Of a stretch of DNA of 64,000 nucleotides, positions 44,154 through 53,636 are shown in pieces. A program made the position numbers and the translations under genes. Source of the DNA: CAYFUR01 sp964346275 (GTDB lineage Bacteria > Sumerlaeota > Sumerlaeia > SLMS01). The notes under the pieces were generated by a model. The model saw nothing but the letters and a program-made list of their open reading frames with translations, made no database searches and was not told the DNA's origin. The stretch is from assembly GCA_964346275.1 (NCBI GenBank), contig CAYFUR010000003.1:62001-126000 (forward strand), given 5' to 3'. The first letter of the stretch is position 1; the number at the start of each line of letters is the position of its first letter.

Positions 44154-45531
44154 CAAGGACACGATCGTTGCCCCCGCAACACCGGCCGGTGTGGGCGCCA
44201 TTGCCATTGTCCGCCTGACAGGGCCGGAAAGCATGAACGCCTGCTCCCGCGTCTTTTCTCACGATCCCTCCCGCATGGAGCCCGGCCGCCTCGTCCTCGG
44301 AACACTGAAGCACCCCGGGTCCGGCGAGTCACTGGATCAGTGCCTCGCCGTCGCATGGAGGGCTCCCAGCTCCTTCACCGGCGAAGACATGATGGAATTT
44401 CACATCCACGGCTCGCCAGCGATTGTCCAGGCCGCCCTTGATGCATGCCTCTCCGCGGGAGCGCGCCACGCCACGCCGGGGGAATTCACCCGGCGCGCCT
44501 ATCTCAACGGCAAGGTGGACCTGGCCCAGGCCGAAGCCGTGTCTGATCTGACACAGTCGCAGACGGAAGACGCCCGCCGCGCCGCACTGTCTCAACTCAG
44601 CGGCGGCCTTTCCCAATTGCTCATGAAAATCCGCGGCGACCTGATCCAGGTCACGGCCGAGTTGGAGGCGAGCGTCGATTATCCCGACGAGGAGATTCCC
44701 GACGTTTCCCGCGAACGCCTGGGCGGGCTGGTCGACCGGTCCCAGCGCCGGATCCAGGAACTGGTCGCCTCCTACGAACGCGGCCGCCGTCTCCACCAGG
44801 GTGCTCGAATCGTGTTTGCCGGCCCGCCCAACGCGGGAAAATCATCGCTCTTTAACGCCATTCTCCGCCGGGAACGCGCCATCGTCACACCACATCCCGG
44901 GACAACGCGGGATTCCCTCGAGGCGGTCGTGGAATTGCGCGGGATTCCCGTCACGTTGATCGATACCGCCGGATTGCGCCTGGAGGCAGAAGAGATCGAA
45001 GCCATCGGCATCGAGCGAACCCGCCAGGAAATCGAGTCGGCGGACCTCGTGCTGTTTGTTGTCGATTGTTCCGAACCAACAGCGGAAGCGGAACGCGAGT
45101 ACGAGGCGATCCGTCCTCTGGCGCACCTGCTGGTCTTCAATAAGGCGGACGCCGAACCAGATGAAACAAGACGCCGCGAATTGATCCAGCGATTTTCCGG
45201 CAAAGGGCAGGCGGCGCATCTGTTCGCCAGTGTCAAAGAGCGCCATGGAATCGGCCTTGTGGAGGAGAAGGCCATCGATATTCTGGGCCTTCGCCAGTCG
45301 GAAGGGGGGAGCCCCGCCGTCATCACCAGCGCCCGCCATGAAGCGGCGCTCAAGAAAGCAGCGGATTCGCTCCAGGTTGCCTCGGAGGGGCTCGCCACGG
45401 GCCTTTCTCCTGAATTCATCGTGGTTGATCTCTCGGGAACGCTGTCTGAAATGGATGCCATCCTCGGCCGCCAGGAGCTGGACGAGGAGATCCTCGATGC
45501 CGTCTTTTCCACCTTCTGCCTTGGGAAATGA
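44125..45531 (+). CDS. mnmE: tRNA modification GTPase MnmE
   Basis: A 468-residue GTPase that works with MnmG to place the carboxymethylaminomethyl group on wobble U34. ATG 44125 is chosen over the open upstream frame, which lies inside the isomerase gene. The N-terminal folate-binding domain starts with DTIVAPATPAGVGAIAIVRL. The G domain has G1 GPPNAGKSS, G3 DTAG, and G4 NKAD. The C-terminus ends in FCLGK, which carries the essential Cys of the CxGK motif. Its stop overlaps the next gene by four bases. Confidence 0.95.
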   Translation: MARAIQTESDKDTIVAPATPAGVGAIAIVRLTGPESMNACSRVFSHDPSRMEPGRLVLGTLKHPGSGESLDQCLAVAWRAPSSFTGEDMMEFHIHGSPAIVQAALDACLSAGARHATPGEFTRRAYLNGKVDLAQAEAVSDLTQSQTEDARRAALSQLSGGLSQLLMKIRGDLIQVTAELEASVDYPDEEIPDVSRERLGGLVDRSQRRIQELVASYERGRRLHQGARIVFAGPPNAGKSSLFNAILRRERAIVTPHPGTTRDSLEAVVELRGIPVTLIDTAGLRLEAEEIEAIGIERTRQEIESADLVLFVVDCSEPTAEAEREYEAIRPLAHLLVFNKADAEPDETRRRELIQRFSGKGQAAHLFASVKERHGIGLVEEKAIDILGLRQSEGGSPAVITSARHEAALKKAADSLQVASEGLATGLSPEFIVVDLSGTLSEMDAILGRQELDEEILDAVFSTFCLGK

Positions 45532-47321
45532 CTCGTGGGAACCGCGACAGGGAGGGCCGCTTGCCAGTAAAACGAATCGTTGTCTATACGGTGGGGTTTG
45601 CGGCCATCGCCAGCATTTGTCTCTATGGCTTCCTGGCGGGCGGCCGCACGCGTGACTTTATCGACACCTTTGGCGCTGGCGGCGGCGAGAGCGGACTCTA
45701 TACATCGAGATTCGAAGGCTGGAGCCATCCATCAACCCCGATCCTGGATCCCGGCGCGCGCGGCGAAATCGTCTATGACTTCACCAAGGACACGGACGAA
45801 ACGGTCCGGATTCTCATCGAAGTTCCGGAAATTGACGGGCTCGCGGTTCTCAGCCATGTGTTCTGGAATGACCAGCGAAAAGAGCTTCCTCTGCGCAAGG
45901 GCGAGAATGCGTTCAACCTGAATTCTTTTCTTGGAGACGGCCACGGCGCATACCGTCTCCGGATTCAGGCCTATGCGGACCCCATTGAAATCGATGAGAC
46001 AGTCACACCGGTCGAGCGCCTGGAAGTCATCACCACCGGACCGCGCGAAATGCATTGGGGAGCAGCCGCGTTTTTCATACTGGCCGCGGCGGGCATCTGG
46101 CTTCTCATCCCCTGGTCTCTCTTTCGAAGGCGCGAGGAAATGCCCTGGCGGGAAACGGGCAAAAGCCGCCAGGGAATCTTCGTTACGATTCTCATCGTCG
46201 CCGGAGCGGCGATCATCGTAACCGCCCCGGCGTGGCTCGCCCCGAAGCGTTTCGACGACATGCGGGCAATCAGCAATGCTTCTGTCCTGGCCGAACTGGG
46301 CGCCGACACGTCACGACTCTATTTCCGCTCGCCCCAGCGCCCCGGCTTTCTCGGGTTCGCCCTGCCCGTCGTTTCGATCTTTCCCAACAAGCTGACCATC
46401 GTCCAGACAACTCCATCGGACTTTTATCGCCAGGTCTGGCGCGAGTACGACCGGAGGGGCTGGTCCTTCGGCACGCGAATCTTTCCCGAAATCAGCCTGA
46501 TCAGTTGTGGCGGCGCGCTGCTCTGGCTGGCGCTGCTGTCGGCGCTCCTTCGCCAGGCGGGCTTCTCGCCCCTTGCCGCGGCGGGGGGAGCCGTCGTGGC
46601 CGCATTGATCTACCGATGGGCGCTTTACAACGCGGTCACGATCACTTTCAACCTGTTGATCAACCTGGCCGCCGTCGCAGGCTATCTCCTCTGGGTTCGC
46701 TCTGGCCGCATGCTCGATGCGCTTTGGTCGGGGCTGCTTTTGTCCCTGGCGGGACTGACAAAAACGACGGCGATCACCAGCGCCTTTCCCATAGCTATCC
46801 ATCTGATCCTGCTCCTGGCGAGTTCACCGGAAAGGCGCCGCCGGCTCCTCCCGCAAATCGGCGTCTATACATTCGCCGCGGTTCTTCCCGTTCTCTTCTA
46901 TTATCAGGTCTTTCTCGATGGTTTATTTGCAACGCTTCGCCAGTTCCAGGTGGACCAGAAGAACCTCCTTCCCATCCACGAGGAATTCCCCCGGCGCTCC
47001 CCCGCCGCTTTTTTCTCCGGACTTGCGGGACTTGCGGGCCCATTCTGGACATTGCCCGTTGCGGGCGTCCTGGTCCTGCTGAACCGGAAAAGTTCCTCGC
47101 CCGGACGCACGGAGACGTTTCCCCATCGCCAGGCCTTCTTCGCGAGTTGGCTGGCGTCTTCTCTCCTGGCGCCCCTCGCCATGCCCTTTATCTTTTCGCG
47201 GTTTTTTGTCTATGCAATTCCGAGCCTGGCGTATTACAGCGCTTTCGCCCTCGAGCCCATTGCCGGGAGGCTGAAGCGAAAAGCGGCCGATCAGGAATGT
47301 AAGCGGGAGGAAACCTCCTAA
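45528..47321 (+). CDS. Polytopic membrane protein, GT-C-like, function unknown
   Basis: A 597-residue protein. ATG 45528 overlaps the mnmE stop; TTG 45561 with GGAGGG at 45551-45556 is an alternative that starts just before the first helix. Layout: one N-terminal helix, a periplasmic beta-rich domain of about 140 residues (about 45-180), then eleven or so helices separated by short loops, and a charged cytosolic tail. The pattern of a long first loop and YRWALYNAVTITFNLLINL is reminiscent of GT-C fold enzymes, but the acidic catalytic motif seen in GT39 is not evident. I do not recognise a family. Coupling with mnmE is probably only transcriptional. Confidence 0.65.
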   Translation: MTRGNRDREGRLPVKRIVVYTVGFAAIASICLYGFLAGGRTRDFIDTFGAGGGESGLYTSRFEGWSHPSTPILDPGARGEIVYDFTKDTDETVRILIEVPEIDGLAVLSHVFWNDQRKELPLRKGENAFNLNSFLGDGHGAYRLRIQAYADPIEIDETVTPVERLEVITTGPREMHWGAAAFFILAAAGIWLLIPWSLFRRREEMPWRETGKSRQGIFVTILIVAGAAIIVTAPAWLAPKRFDDMRAISNASVLAELGADTSRLYFRSPQRPGFLGFALPVVSIFPNKLTIVQTTPSDFYRQVWREYDRRGWSFGTRIFPEISLISCGGALLWLALLSALLRQAGFSPLAAAGGAVVAALIYRWALYNAVTITFNLLINLAAVAGYLLWVRSGRMLDALWSGLLLSLAGLTKTTAITSAFPIAIHLILLLASSPERRRRLLPQIGVYTFAAVLPVLFYYQVFLDGLFATLRQFQVDQKNLLPIHEEFPRRSPAAFFSGLAGLAGPFWTLPVAGVLVLLNRKSSSPGRTETFPHRQAFFASWLASSLLAPLAMPFIFSRFFVYAIPSLAYYSAFALEPIAGRLKRKAADQECKREETS

Positions 47322-47734
47322 GCGGATTCCTTTTTCTTCTCCCGGCTCATGCGCCGGCGGCGTGTCGGCTCCAATCCTTCCAGAGCGCGCATGCCATCGC
47401 AAAACTCGACGGCATCGCGGGGGCGCCACAGAAACGGAAACCCGGCACACTGTGAGGGCTTTGCCGCGTGAATCCGGCAGAGGGGAAGCCCCTTGTCATC
47501 TTCATCGAGAAATATACAGGACTGTTCCGCATCTTCCTGGTCTTTTAGCTGAATCGTATCGCCCTTGCGAAAACAATATTCCTGGATGAACTGGTCTTCT
47601 GAGATTCCCAGGTGGTTAGCGGCCCTTGCGAGATCCGATTCGGTCAACTCGACGTAGCCGTCCCCCCGGCAGCAATTTCCGCAGCGGTGGCAGACGAATT
47701 CTTTTTTGTAGGGCCATCCGGGGCGCCGGGCCAT
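47318..47734 (-). CDS. YkgJ-family cysteine cluster protein
   Basis: A 138-residue protein. ATG 47734 has GAGGTG upstream and is preferred over a frame open to 47965. The Cys pattern CHRCGNCCRGDG near the start, plus Cys in EYCFRKG, QSCIFL, LCRIHAAKPSQCAGFPF and FCDG, matches the YkgJ/UPF0153 zinc- or iron-chelating group. Exact function is unknown. Its 3' end overlaps the facing membrane gene by four bases. Confidence 0.8.
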   Translation of the reverse strand: MARRPGWPYKKEFVCHRCGNCCRGDGYVELTESDLARAANHLGISEDQFIQEYCFRKGDTIQLKDQEDAEQSCIFLDEDDKGLPLCRIHAAKPSQCAGFPFLWRPRDAVEFCDGMRALEGLEPTRRRRMSREKKKESA

Positions 47735-47809
47735 GATTTCACCTCGTGGACGAATTGAGCGGTTTCCTTTTCCGCTTCCCAAGGAAAAAGGCGTCAGACA
47801 GACAGACAG

Positions 47810-47836
47810 AGGCCGCCAGTGAATAACCGGCGGCCT
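47810..47836 (-). terminator. Hairpin terminator of the atp operon
   Basis: A perfect 8-bp stem (arms 47810-47817 and 47829-47836, 11-base loop) lies 32 bases after the atpC stop. On the minus strand the stem is followed by four CTGT-type repeats and a T5 run some 25 bases later. The T-run is too far for a classical terminator, so part of the effect may be Rho-dependent or RNA-stabilising. Confidence 0.6.
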
Positions 47837-47867
47837 GGGATTCTTGTTCACCATGTTAAACGATCTT

Positions 47868-48152
47868 CTATTCTTCTTCTTCGTTTTCCGTCGCGGCGAT
47901 GCCCTCGACAAACTCGGTGAGCAAAGTCGCCACGTTGTTTTCCATTTCGAAGAACCCCTCTCCAATCGTGGCCTTGCGTTCGTGCAAGCCCTGGCGGATC
48001 GTCATTGGCCCTTTCTTCAGCACGGAAATGATCGGGGCGTGATGGGCAAGGACTCCGAAAAACCCGTCTTCTCCGGGCATAGTCAACGCCGTGACCTCCT
48101 CGTCGAAAATCGTGCGCTGTTTCGTGACGATCTGGAGCCGGAAATCCGCCAT
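47868..48152 (-). CDS. atpC: F1 ATP synthase subunit epsilon, short form
   Basis: A 94-residue subunit whose ATG (48152) overlaps the atpD stop as TGATG. The N-terminal beta-sandwich is present (VTALTMPGEDGFFGVLAHHAPIISVL). After about residue 85 there is only an acidic tail ending EEEE, and the C-terminal helical hairpin of the usual 130-140-residue form is missing. That hairpin is the self-inhibiting part, so this enzyme cannot use classical epsilon inhibition. Short epsilons are known in several bacterial groups. Confidence 0.93.
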   Translation of the reverse strand: MADFRLQIVTKQRTIFDEEVTALTMPGEDGFFGVLAHHAPIISVLKKGPMTIRQGLHERKATIGEGFFEMENNVATLLTEFVEGIAATENEEEE

Positions 48153-49606
48153 CAAGCCACCCCTTCGCGAAGTTTCCGGGCGTTTTCGATCGCTTCGTCA
48201 ATGCCGCCGCACATGTAGAACGCCATTTCCGGGTATTCATCGTTGTTATCGAACTCGCCAGAGATCAGGCGCTCGAAGCTATCCACCGTTTCTTCCAGGC
48301 TGACATAGGCGCCGGGGCGGCCGGTGAACTGCTCGGCGACGTGGAACGGCTGGCTGAGGAAACGCTGGATCTTGCGCGCGCGGTTGACGATCTGGCGGTC
48401 CTCTTCGGAAAGCTCGTCCATACCGAGAATCGCGATAATGTCCTGGAGATCCTTGTAGCGCTGAAGGGTGAGCTGAATCTCCGAAGCCACGCGGAAATGT
48501 TTCTCGCCCAGGATACGCGGATCCTTGATACGCGAGGTGGAGTCAAGCGGGTCCACCGCCGGGTAAATCCCCAGCTCGGCGATCTGGCGGGAAAGCACGG
48601 TCGTCGCGTCCAGGTGGGAAAACGTGTTGGCGGGCGCGGGGTCGGTCAAGTCATCCGCCGGAACGTAGACGGCCTGGACCGAAGTAATCGAGCCCTTGCG
48701 CGTCGAGGTGATGCGTTCCTGGAGGTTGCCCATTTCCGTCTGCAGCGTGGGCTGGTAACCCACGGCGGAGGGCATGCGGCCAAGAAGCGCGGACACCTCG
48801 GAGCCTGCTTGGGTAAAGCGAAAAATATTATCGATGAAAAGAAGGACGTCCTGGCCCATCTCGTCGCGGAAGTACTCGGCCATGGTAAGGGCGGACAGGC
48901 CAACGCGGAGACGCGCGCCAGGCGGCTCGTTCATCTGGCCAAACACCAGCGCCGCCTTGCTTTCCTTGCCCTTGTTTTCCGGGTTGCCTGGATCAACGAT
49001 GACGCCGGATTCATTCATCTCGTGCCAGAGGTCGTTGCCCTCGCGTGTGCGTTCGCCAACACCGCCGAAGATCGAGTAGCCACCATGGCCCTTGGCGATG
49101 TTGTTGATCAGCTCCATGATAATCACGGTTTTGCCGACACCGGCGCCGCCGAACAGGCCGATCTTGCCGCCCTTGGAGTAGGGACAAAGCAGATCGATCA
49201 CCTTGATTCCGGTTTCGAGAATCTGAGTGGCTGGCAAGGTCTCCGTGAATTCGGGGGAAGCGCGGTGGATGGGGAGACGGTTTTTCGGCTCGTCGAGCGT
49301 GCCGCGGTCGTCCAGCGTCTCGCCCAGAAGATTGAAGATGTGGCCGAGGACCTGTTTTCCGACCGGCACACTGATCGGCGCGCCCGTGTCTTGGACCTTC
49401 ATGCCGCGAACGAGGCCATCGGTGGAGGACATCGCGATGCAACGGCAGACGTCGTTGCCGATGTGGAGAGCGACCTCCAGAGTCAGGTCAATGTCCTTCT
49501 CCTTGTCCTCGATCTTGAGGGCATTCATGAGATTGGGCATTTCTTCGCTTTCAAACTGAACGTCGACCGTTGGGCCGATTACCTGACGAACCACGCCTTC
49601 TGCCAT
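48152..49606 (-). CDS. atpD: F1 ATP synthase subunit beta
   Basis: A 484-residue catalytic subunit. The P-loop GGAGVGKT is at residues 153-160; downstream are VFGGVGERTREGND with the catalytic Glu, and the DELSEEDR motif near the C-terminus. These are standard. Start ATG 49606. The gap to atpG is 41 bases. Confidence 0.98.
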   Translation of the reverse strand: MAEGVVRQVIGPTVDVQFESEEMPNLMNALKIEDKEKDIDLTLEVALHIGNDVCRCIAMSSTDGLVRGMKVQDTGAPISVPVGKQVLGHIFNLLGETLDDRGTLDEPKNRLPIHRASPEFTETLPATQILETGIKVIDLLCPYSKGGKIGLFGGAGVGKTVIIMELINNIAKGHGGYSIFGGVGERTREGNDLWHEMNESGVIVDPGNPENKGKESKAALVFGQMNEPPGARLRVGLSALTMAEYFRDEMGQDVLLFIDNIFRFTQAGSEVSALLGRMPSAVGYQPTLQTEMGNLQERITSTRKGSITSVQAVYVPADDLTDPAPANTFSHLDATTVLSRQIAELGIYPAVDPLDSTSRIKDPRILGEKHFRVASEIQLTLQRYKDLQDIIAILGMDELSEEDRQIVNRARKIQRFLSQPFHVAEQFTGRPGAYVSLEETVDSFERLISGEFDNNDEYPEMAFYMCGGIDEAIENARKLREGVA

Positions 49607-49647
49607 GGTGTTTATCCTTTTCCAAAATGCGGTCTGAGCCGCGAAGT

Positions 49648-50520
49648 TTAACCGTTCTGCGCCTGGGCTCCGCTGACGATTTCAATGATTTCCGTCGTGA
49701 TTGCGGACTGGCGCGCCTTGTTGAGTTTCAGCGTCAAGTTCTCGCTGAGTTCATCGCAATTCTTCGTCGCGTTATTCATCGCCATCATGCGCGCCGAATG
49801 TTCCGAGGTGAATGTCTCAGCCAGTGTCAGAAAGATCTTCGTCTTCAAATAGCGAGGCAACACGGCGTCGAAGACGCGCTCGGGCGAGGGTTCAAGAATA
49901 TAATCAATGGACTGCTGCGCCTCTTCCTCGGACACGCCGAATTCCGAAGGCTCCAGGGGAAGGTAACGCTCGACGCGGGGCCTATACGTTGCCATGGAAA
50001 CGAAGTGGGGATAGAGCAGCTCAATGCGGGAATAACGCCCATCATCGAATCCACTGAGCAGCCGGTCGGCCAGCTCATCCGTCTGCGCACCGTCCAGCTT
50101 GCCGCCCAGGTCCACAATGCTGTCGTGGAGGCGCTCGGGCATGTGGCGGCGAATCGCATCGCGGCCTTTCCGCCCCAGCACCAGCGCCCTCATATCCGGA
50201 TTCGCCTCGAGTTCCGCCTGAGCGAGCTTGACCAGGTTCGCGTTGAACGCACCGCAAAGCCCGCGATCGGAAGTAAAGACCACGAGCAGTGGAAAGCCCG
50301 TTTCCGATAATTGGAAATAGGGATGATCCTCCGCGACGGTGCTCATCGCGAGACGGCCGAGGAGAAGCTGGATCTTTTCCATGAAGGGCCGCGAGGCCTT
50401 CATGACGCCTTCGGTTTTACGCAACTTGGCCGCCGACACCATCTCCATGGCGCGCGTGATCTTCTTCGTTTTCTTGATCGACCGGATTCGGCCGCGAAGC
50501 GCTTTGAGATTCTCAGGCAT
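49648..50520 (-). CDS. atpG: F1 ATP synthase subunit gamma
   Basis: A 290-residue rotor subunit. The N-terminal helix reads MPENLKALRGRIRSIKKTKK with ITRAMEMVSAAKLRK, and the C-terminal helix has EHSARMMAMNNATKN and LNKARQSAITTEIIEIVSGA, both diagnostic of gamma. A Rossmann-like middle domain lies between. Start 50520 is three bases after the atpA stop. Confidence 0.97.
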   Translation of the reverse strand: MPENLKALRGRIRSIKKTKKITRAMEMVSAAKLRKTEGVMKASRPFMEKIQLLLGRLAMSTVAEDHPYFQLSETGFPLLVVFTSDRGLCGAFNANLVKLAQAELEANPDMRALVLGRKGRDAIRRHMPERLHDSIVDLGGKLDGAQTDELADRLLSGFDDGRYSRIELLYPHFVSMATYRPRVERYLPLEPSEFGVSEEEAQQSIDYILEPSPERVFDAVLPRYLKTKIFLTLAETFTSEHSARMMAMNNATKNCDELSENLTLKLNKARQSAITTEIIEIVSGAQAQNG

Positions 50521-50523
50521 TGA

Positions 50524-52119
50524 TTAGGCTTCCTGGAGTTTCTTCTCCGAGTCGTTCTGATCAGCTTTGAACTTTTCGAGAAATTCTTTCGCGGCCTGCT
50601 TCAGCTCGTTCTCGATTTCCTCGGAAAGGACTTTCTCATTGTTGATCCGATGGGCCACGTTGGGATGCTTCTCGATCACAAACTCGCGGAACTGGATTTC
50701 GAAATCACCGAGCTCTTCGATCTCCAGGTCGTCGAGGTAACCGTTGGTTGCCAGATAGATGATCATGACCTGTTCCGCCAGATTGAGCGGAGCATACTGG
50801 CCCTGCTTGAGCACTTCGGTGGTGCGCGCGCCACGGGTCAGGGCGCGCTGGGTCGACTTGTCCAGGTCAGACCCGAACTTGGCAAAAGCTTCCAGTTCGC
50901 GGAACTGAGCCAGCTCAAGGCGCAGGCGGCCGCCGACCTTCTTCATCGCCTTTGTCTGGGCGCTGCCGCCCACGCGGGAAACGGAAAGGCCGACATTGAT
51001 CGCCGGGCGGACGCCCTGATAGAAAAGATCCGGCTCGAGATAGATCTGGCCGTCGGTAATGGAAATCACGTTGGTCGGAATATAGGCGGAAACGTCGCCT
51101 GCCTGGGTTTCAATAATCGGCAAAGCGGTCAGCGAGCCACCGGGCTTGGTGCCTTCGGGAAGACCACCGACCTTAATCGCCGCATCGACGACATGCTGCT
51201 CTTCGGAAATCTTGGCGGCACGCTCGAGCAGGCGGCTGTGCAGATAGAAAACGTCTCCGGGGAACGCCTCGCGGCCGGGAGGGCGGCGAAGCAGGAGCGA
51301 CAGGGTGCGGTAAGCGGCCGCCTGTTTCGACAGATCGTCATAGATAATCAGCGCATGACGCCCGCTATACAGAAAATACTCCGCCATCGTGCAGGCGGAA
51401 TACGGGGCCACATACTGCATCGAGGCGGGAGCATCAGCGGAAGCGCTGACCACCGTCGTATATTCCATGGCTCCGTGCTCTTCCAGCGTCTCCACCACGC
51501 CAGCAACAGAGGACTGCTTCTGCCCCACCGCGACGTAGAAACAGTAAACGTCGTTCCCCTTCTGATTGATGATGGTGTCGATGGCGATCGCCGTTTTTCC
51601 CGTCTGGCGGTCGCCAATGATCAACTCGCGCTGGCCGCGGCCAATGGGGATCATCGAATCGATGGCCTTGATACCGGTCATGAGCGGCTCTTTCACCGAC
51701 TGGCGGGAAAGAACATTGGGAACGCTGCCTTCGATATGGCCTGATTTCTTGCTGGTGATCGGCCCCTTGCCATCAATCGGCTCGCCAAGGGCGTTGACCA
51801 CACGGCCAACCAGCTCTTCTCCGACGGGCACCTCGGCGATGCGCCCGGTACGGCGAACCGTATCGCCTTCCTTGATGTTGATATCATTACCGAAGAGCGC
51901 GGTGCCGACGCTGTTCTCCTCCAGGTTCAAAACCATCCCGATCACATCGCCGGGGAATTCGAGGAGTTCGCCAGCCATGGCGTCTCTCAGGCCGTAGACC
52001 GTCGCGATCGAGTCGCCAACACGCAACACGGTGCCGACGCTGTCTACTTCCAGCTTGGTATCGAAGTGCTCCAGTTCACTCTGGAGAATCGATGAAATTT
52101 CATCAGGGCGAATCGACAT
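50524..52119 (-). CDS. atpA: F1 ATP synthase subunit alpha
   Basis: A 531-residue non-catalytic nucleotide-binding subunit starting at ATG 52119. P-loop GDRQTGKT is near residue 170, and the family's PAINVGLSVSRVGGSAQ is near 370. The C-terminal tail is long and charged. The gene lies 44 bases after atpH. Confidence 0.98.
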   Translation of the reverse strand: MSIRPDEISSILQSELEHFDTKLEVDSVGTVLRVGDSIATVYGLRDAMAGELLEFPGDVIGMVLNLEENSVGTALFGNDINIKEGDTVRRTGRIAEVPVGEELVGRVVNALGEPIDGKGPITSKKSGHIEGSVPNVLSRQSVKEPLMTGIKAIDSMIPIGRGQRELIIGDRQTGKTAIAIDTIINQKGNDVYCFYVAVGQKQSSVAGVVETLEEHGAMEYTTVVSASADAPASMQYVAPYSACTMAEYFLYSGRHALIIYDDLSKQAAAYRTLSLLLRRPPGREAFPGDVFYLHSRLLERAAKISEEQHVVDAAIKVGGLPEGTKPGGSLTALPIIETQAGDVSAYIPTNVISITDGQIYLEPDLFYQGVRPAINVGLSVSRVGGSAQTKAMKKVGGRLRLELAQFRELEAFAKFGSDLDKSTQRALTRGARTTEVLKQGQYAPLNLAEQVMIIYLATNGYLDDLEIEELGDFEIQFREFVIEKHPNVAHRINNEKVLSEEIENELKQAAKEFLEKFKADQNDSEKKLQEA

Positions 52120-52163
52120 AGTTACTCGGGCTCCAAAGCCAGGTGTCTTGCGGACGCGCGGAG

Positions 52164-52715
52164 TTAATAGACGCGCGTCTTCATAAGGTCGTGGCGCAGG
52201 CGGTCAAGTTTGCTCGACAATGTCGAGTCGATCAATTGGTCGCCGCAGAGAAACCGCAGGCCACCGATCACTTTCTCGTCCACCCGGTAATCGACCTCGA
52301 GTCGAAGGTTCATGTAGTCCGAGAGCGCTTTTTCCAGCTGGCGCTTCTGATCCTCATCCAGTTCGGCGGCACTGGTCACTTTCGCCGCGGTGATTCCCTT
52401 GTGCTTGCGATAGAGGGCGTGGAATCCCTCCAACGCCGGGAAGAACAGCTCCAGGCGCCCCCACCGCACAAGCATCCGAATGAAATTCACCAGCAGCTCA
52501 TGGTAGACTCCACCGAAGATCTTCTGGACGATGGCCTCTTTCCGCTCGCGGGGAATGTTCGGAGCTTCCATGAACGTGCGAAACCTCCGTTCACCGCGAA
52601 CCAGATCCAACAATTGAGTGATCTGCACGGCGATGTCATCCAAGGCACCAGCCTTGCGCGCCGCGCCGAAAAGGGCGTCGCTGTAGGAATCGACGAGTGT
52701 AAGGTTCGCCTGCAT
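52164..52715 (-). CDS. atpH: ATP synthase subunit delta (OSCP)
   Basis: A 183-residue stator protein linking F1 to the b subunits. ATG 52715 overlaps the atpF stop as TGATG; a GTG one codon earlier is less likely. Start MQANLTLVDSYSDALFGAA and the later LRLEVDYRVDEKVIGGLRF are typical of the delta family, the second being the C-terminal signature. Confidence 0.93.
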   Translation of the reverse strand: MQANLTLVDSYSDALFGAARKAGALDDIAVQITQLLDLVRGERRFRTFMEAPNIPRERKEAIVQKIFGGVYHELLVNFIRMLVRWGRLELFFPALEGFHALYRKHKGITAAKVTSAAELDEDQKRQLEKALSDYMNLRLEVDYRVDEKVIGGLRFLCGDQLIDSTLSSKLDRLRHDLMKTRVY

Positions 52716-53236
52716 CACCGCTTAAGGTTCTCCACTTCCGAAATAAAGCTCCCGACGAGCTGGCGGCGCCGCTCGTCATCCAGTTCCGCCTCGAGGAGCC
52801 GCTGGGTTGCGTGGATGGTGAGGGTCACCATCTGATCCCGCAGGTCCGAGCGCGCCTTTTCGATTTCCAATTGGATATCGGAAGCAGCCTTGTTCTTCAT
52901 TTCCTCGGATTGATTGCGCGCTTCTTCCACAATCTCCGCGGCGGTTTGTTTGCCTCGCTCGATTTCCTTGTTCATCATCTCGCGCGCTTCGTCCTGAATC
53001 TGGCGAAGGCGCTTTTCGTAATCGTCGATCTGCGAATCGAGCTTCGACTGTTTCTCGTCGATGCGATCGAATTCCCGCGAAACGATCTCGCGGCGTTCAT
53101 CGATCAGACGAATCACCGGACCCCAGGCAAACTTGACCAGGATCCACATGACGATGAAGAAAGCAATCACGACGACCGCCACCTGAGATGCGAGCGTGCC
53201 GGCCGCCGCCGAAAGCGAAAGAATGGGCGAAATCAT
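52715..53236 (-). CDS. atpF: ATP synthase subunit b
   Basis: A 173-residue stator protein with one N-terminal helix (about 14-38, LASQVAVVVIAFFIVMWILV) and a long right-handed-type coiled coil (about 48-165) rich in Glu, Arg and Gln. A single b-type gene is present, so a homodimer is likely. Start ATG 53236. The 108-base gap to atpE holds no gene. Confidence 0.93.
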   Translation of the reverse strand: MISPILSLSAAAGTLASQVAVVVIAFFIVMWILVKFAWGPVIRLIDERREIVSREFDRIDEKQSKLDSQIDDYEKRLRQIQDEAREMMNKEIERGKQTAAEIVEEARNQSEEMKNKAASDIQLEIEKARSDLRDQMVTLTIHATQRLLEAELDDERRRQLVGSFISEVENLKR

Positions 53237-53344
53237 GAATCCAACCTTCTTTCCAAGGTGAGGATCAGTTCATCACGCCGAAATGAGAAGACCAGTTGCA
53301 TAGATCCCTTTCCGGCGAAATGAGATGAGAAGTTTTCCCGGTTC

Positions 53345-53584
53345 TTAGCCAGTCGGAACAAGGAATACAGAAATCAGAACGTAGATCGCGAGAGCCTCGA
53401 TAAACGCGGCACCAATAATCATTGCGGTCTGAATTTTTCCGATCGCCTCGGGCTGGCGGCCCATCGCTTCCATCGCCGACGAAACGGCTTTGGCGATGCC
53501 GAAAGCAGCGCCGAAAGCGGCAAGGCCAAGGCCAAGAGGATAGGAGAAAGCAAGCACGGTAGCGGCAGTAGCTTCACCGAACAT
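53345..53584 (-). CDS. atpE: ATP synthase subunit c
   Basis: A 79-residue hairpin of two helices. ATG 53584 has GGAGG upstream; a TTG at 53599 would lie on that ribosome site and is rejected. The polar loop is GRQPEAIGK (42-50) and the ion-carrying carboxylate is E63 (GAAFIEALAIY). The Gln of helix 1 and the Ser/Thr after the Glu that mark Na-type rings are not present, so proton coupling is likely. Confidence 0.95.
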   Translation of the reverse strand: MFGEATAATVLAFSYPLGLGLAAFGAAFGIAKAVSSAMEAMGRQPEAIGKIQTAMIIGAAFIEALAIYVLISVFLVPTG

Positions 53585-53636
53585 GAAAAATGCCTCCAAG
53601 GAATTTGAGGGCGCCTGTTGCGTCCCTGGTATATTG

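Noticed and set aside
47795..47810. Four tandem CAGA units as a variable tetranucleotide repeat
   Set aside because: They are noncoding and only 16 bases long, next to the atp hairpin; too short to call a contingency repeat.
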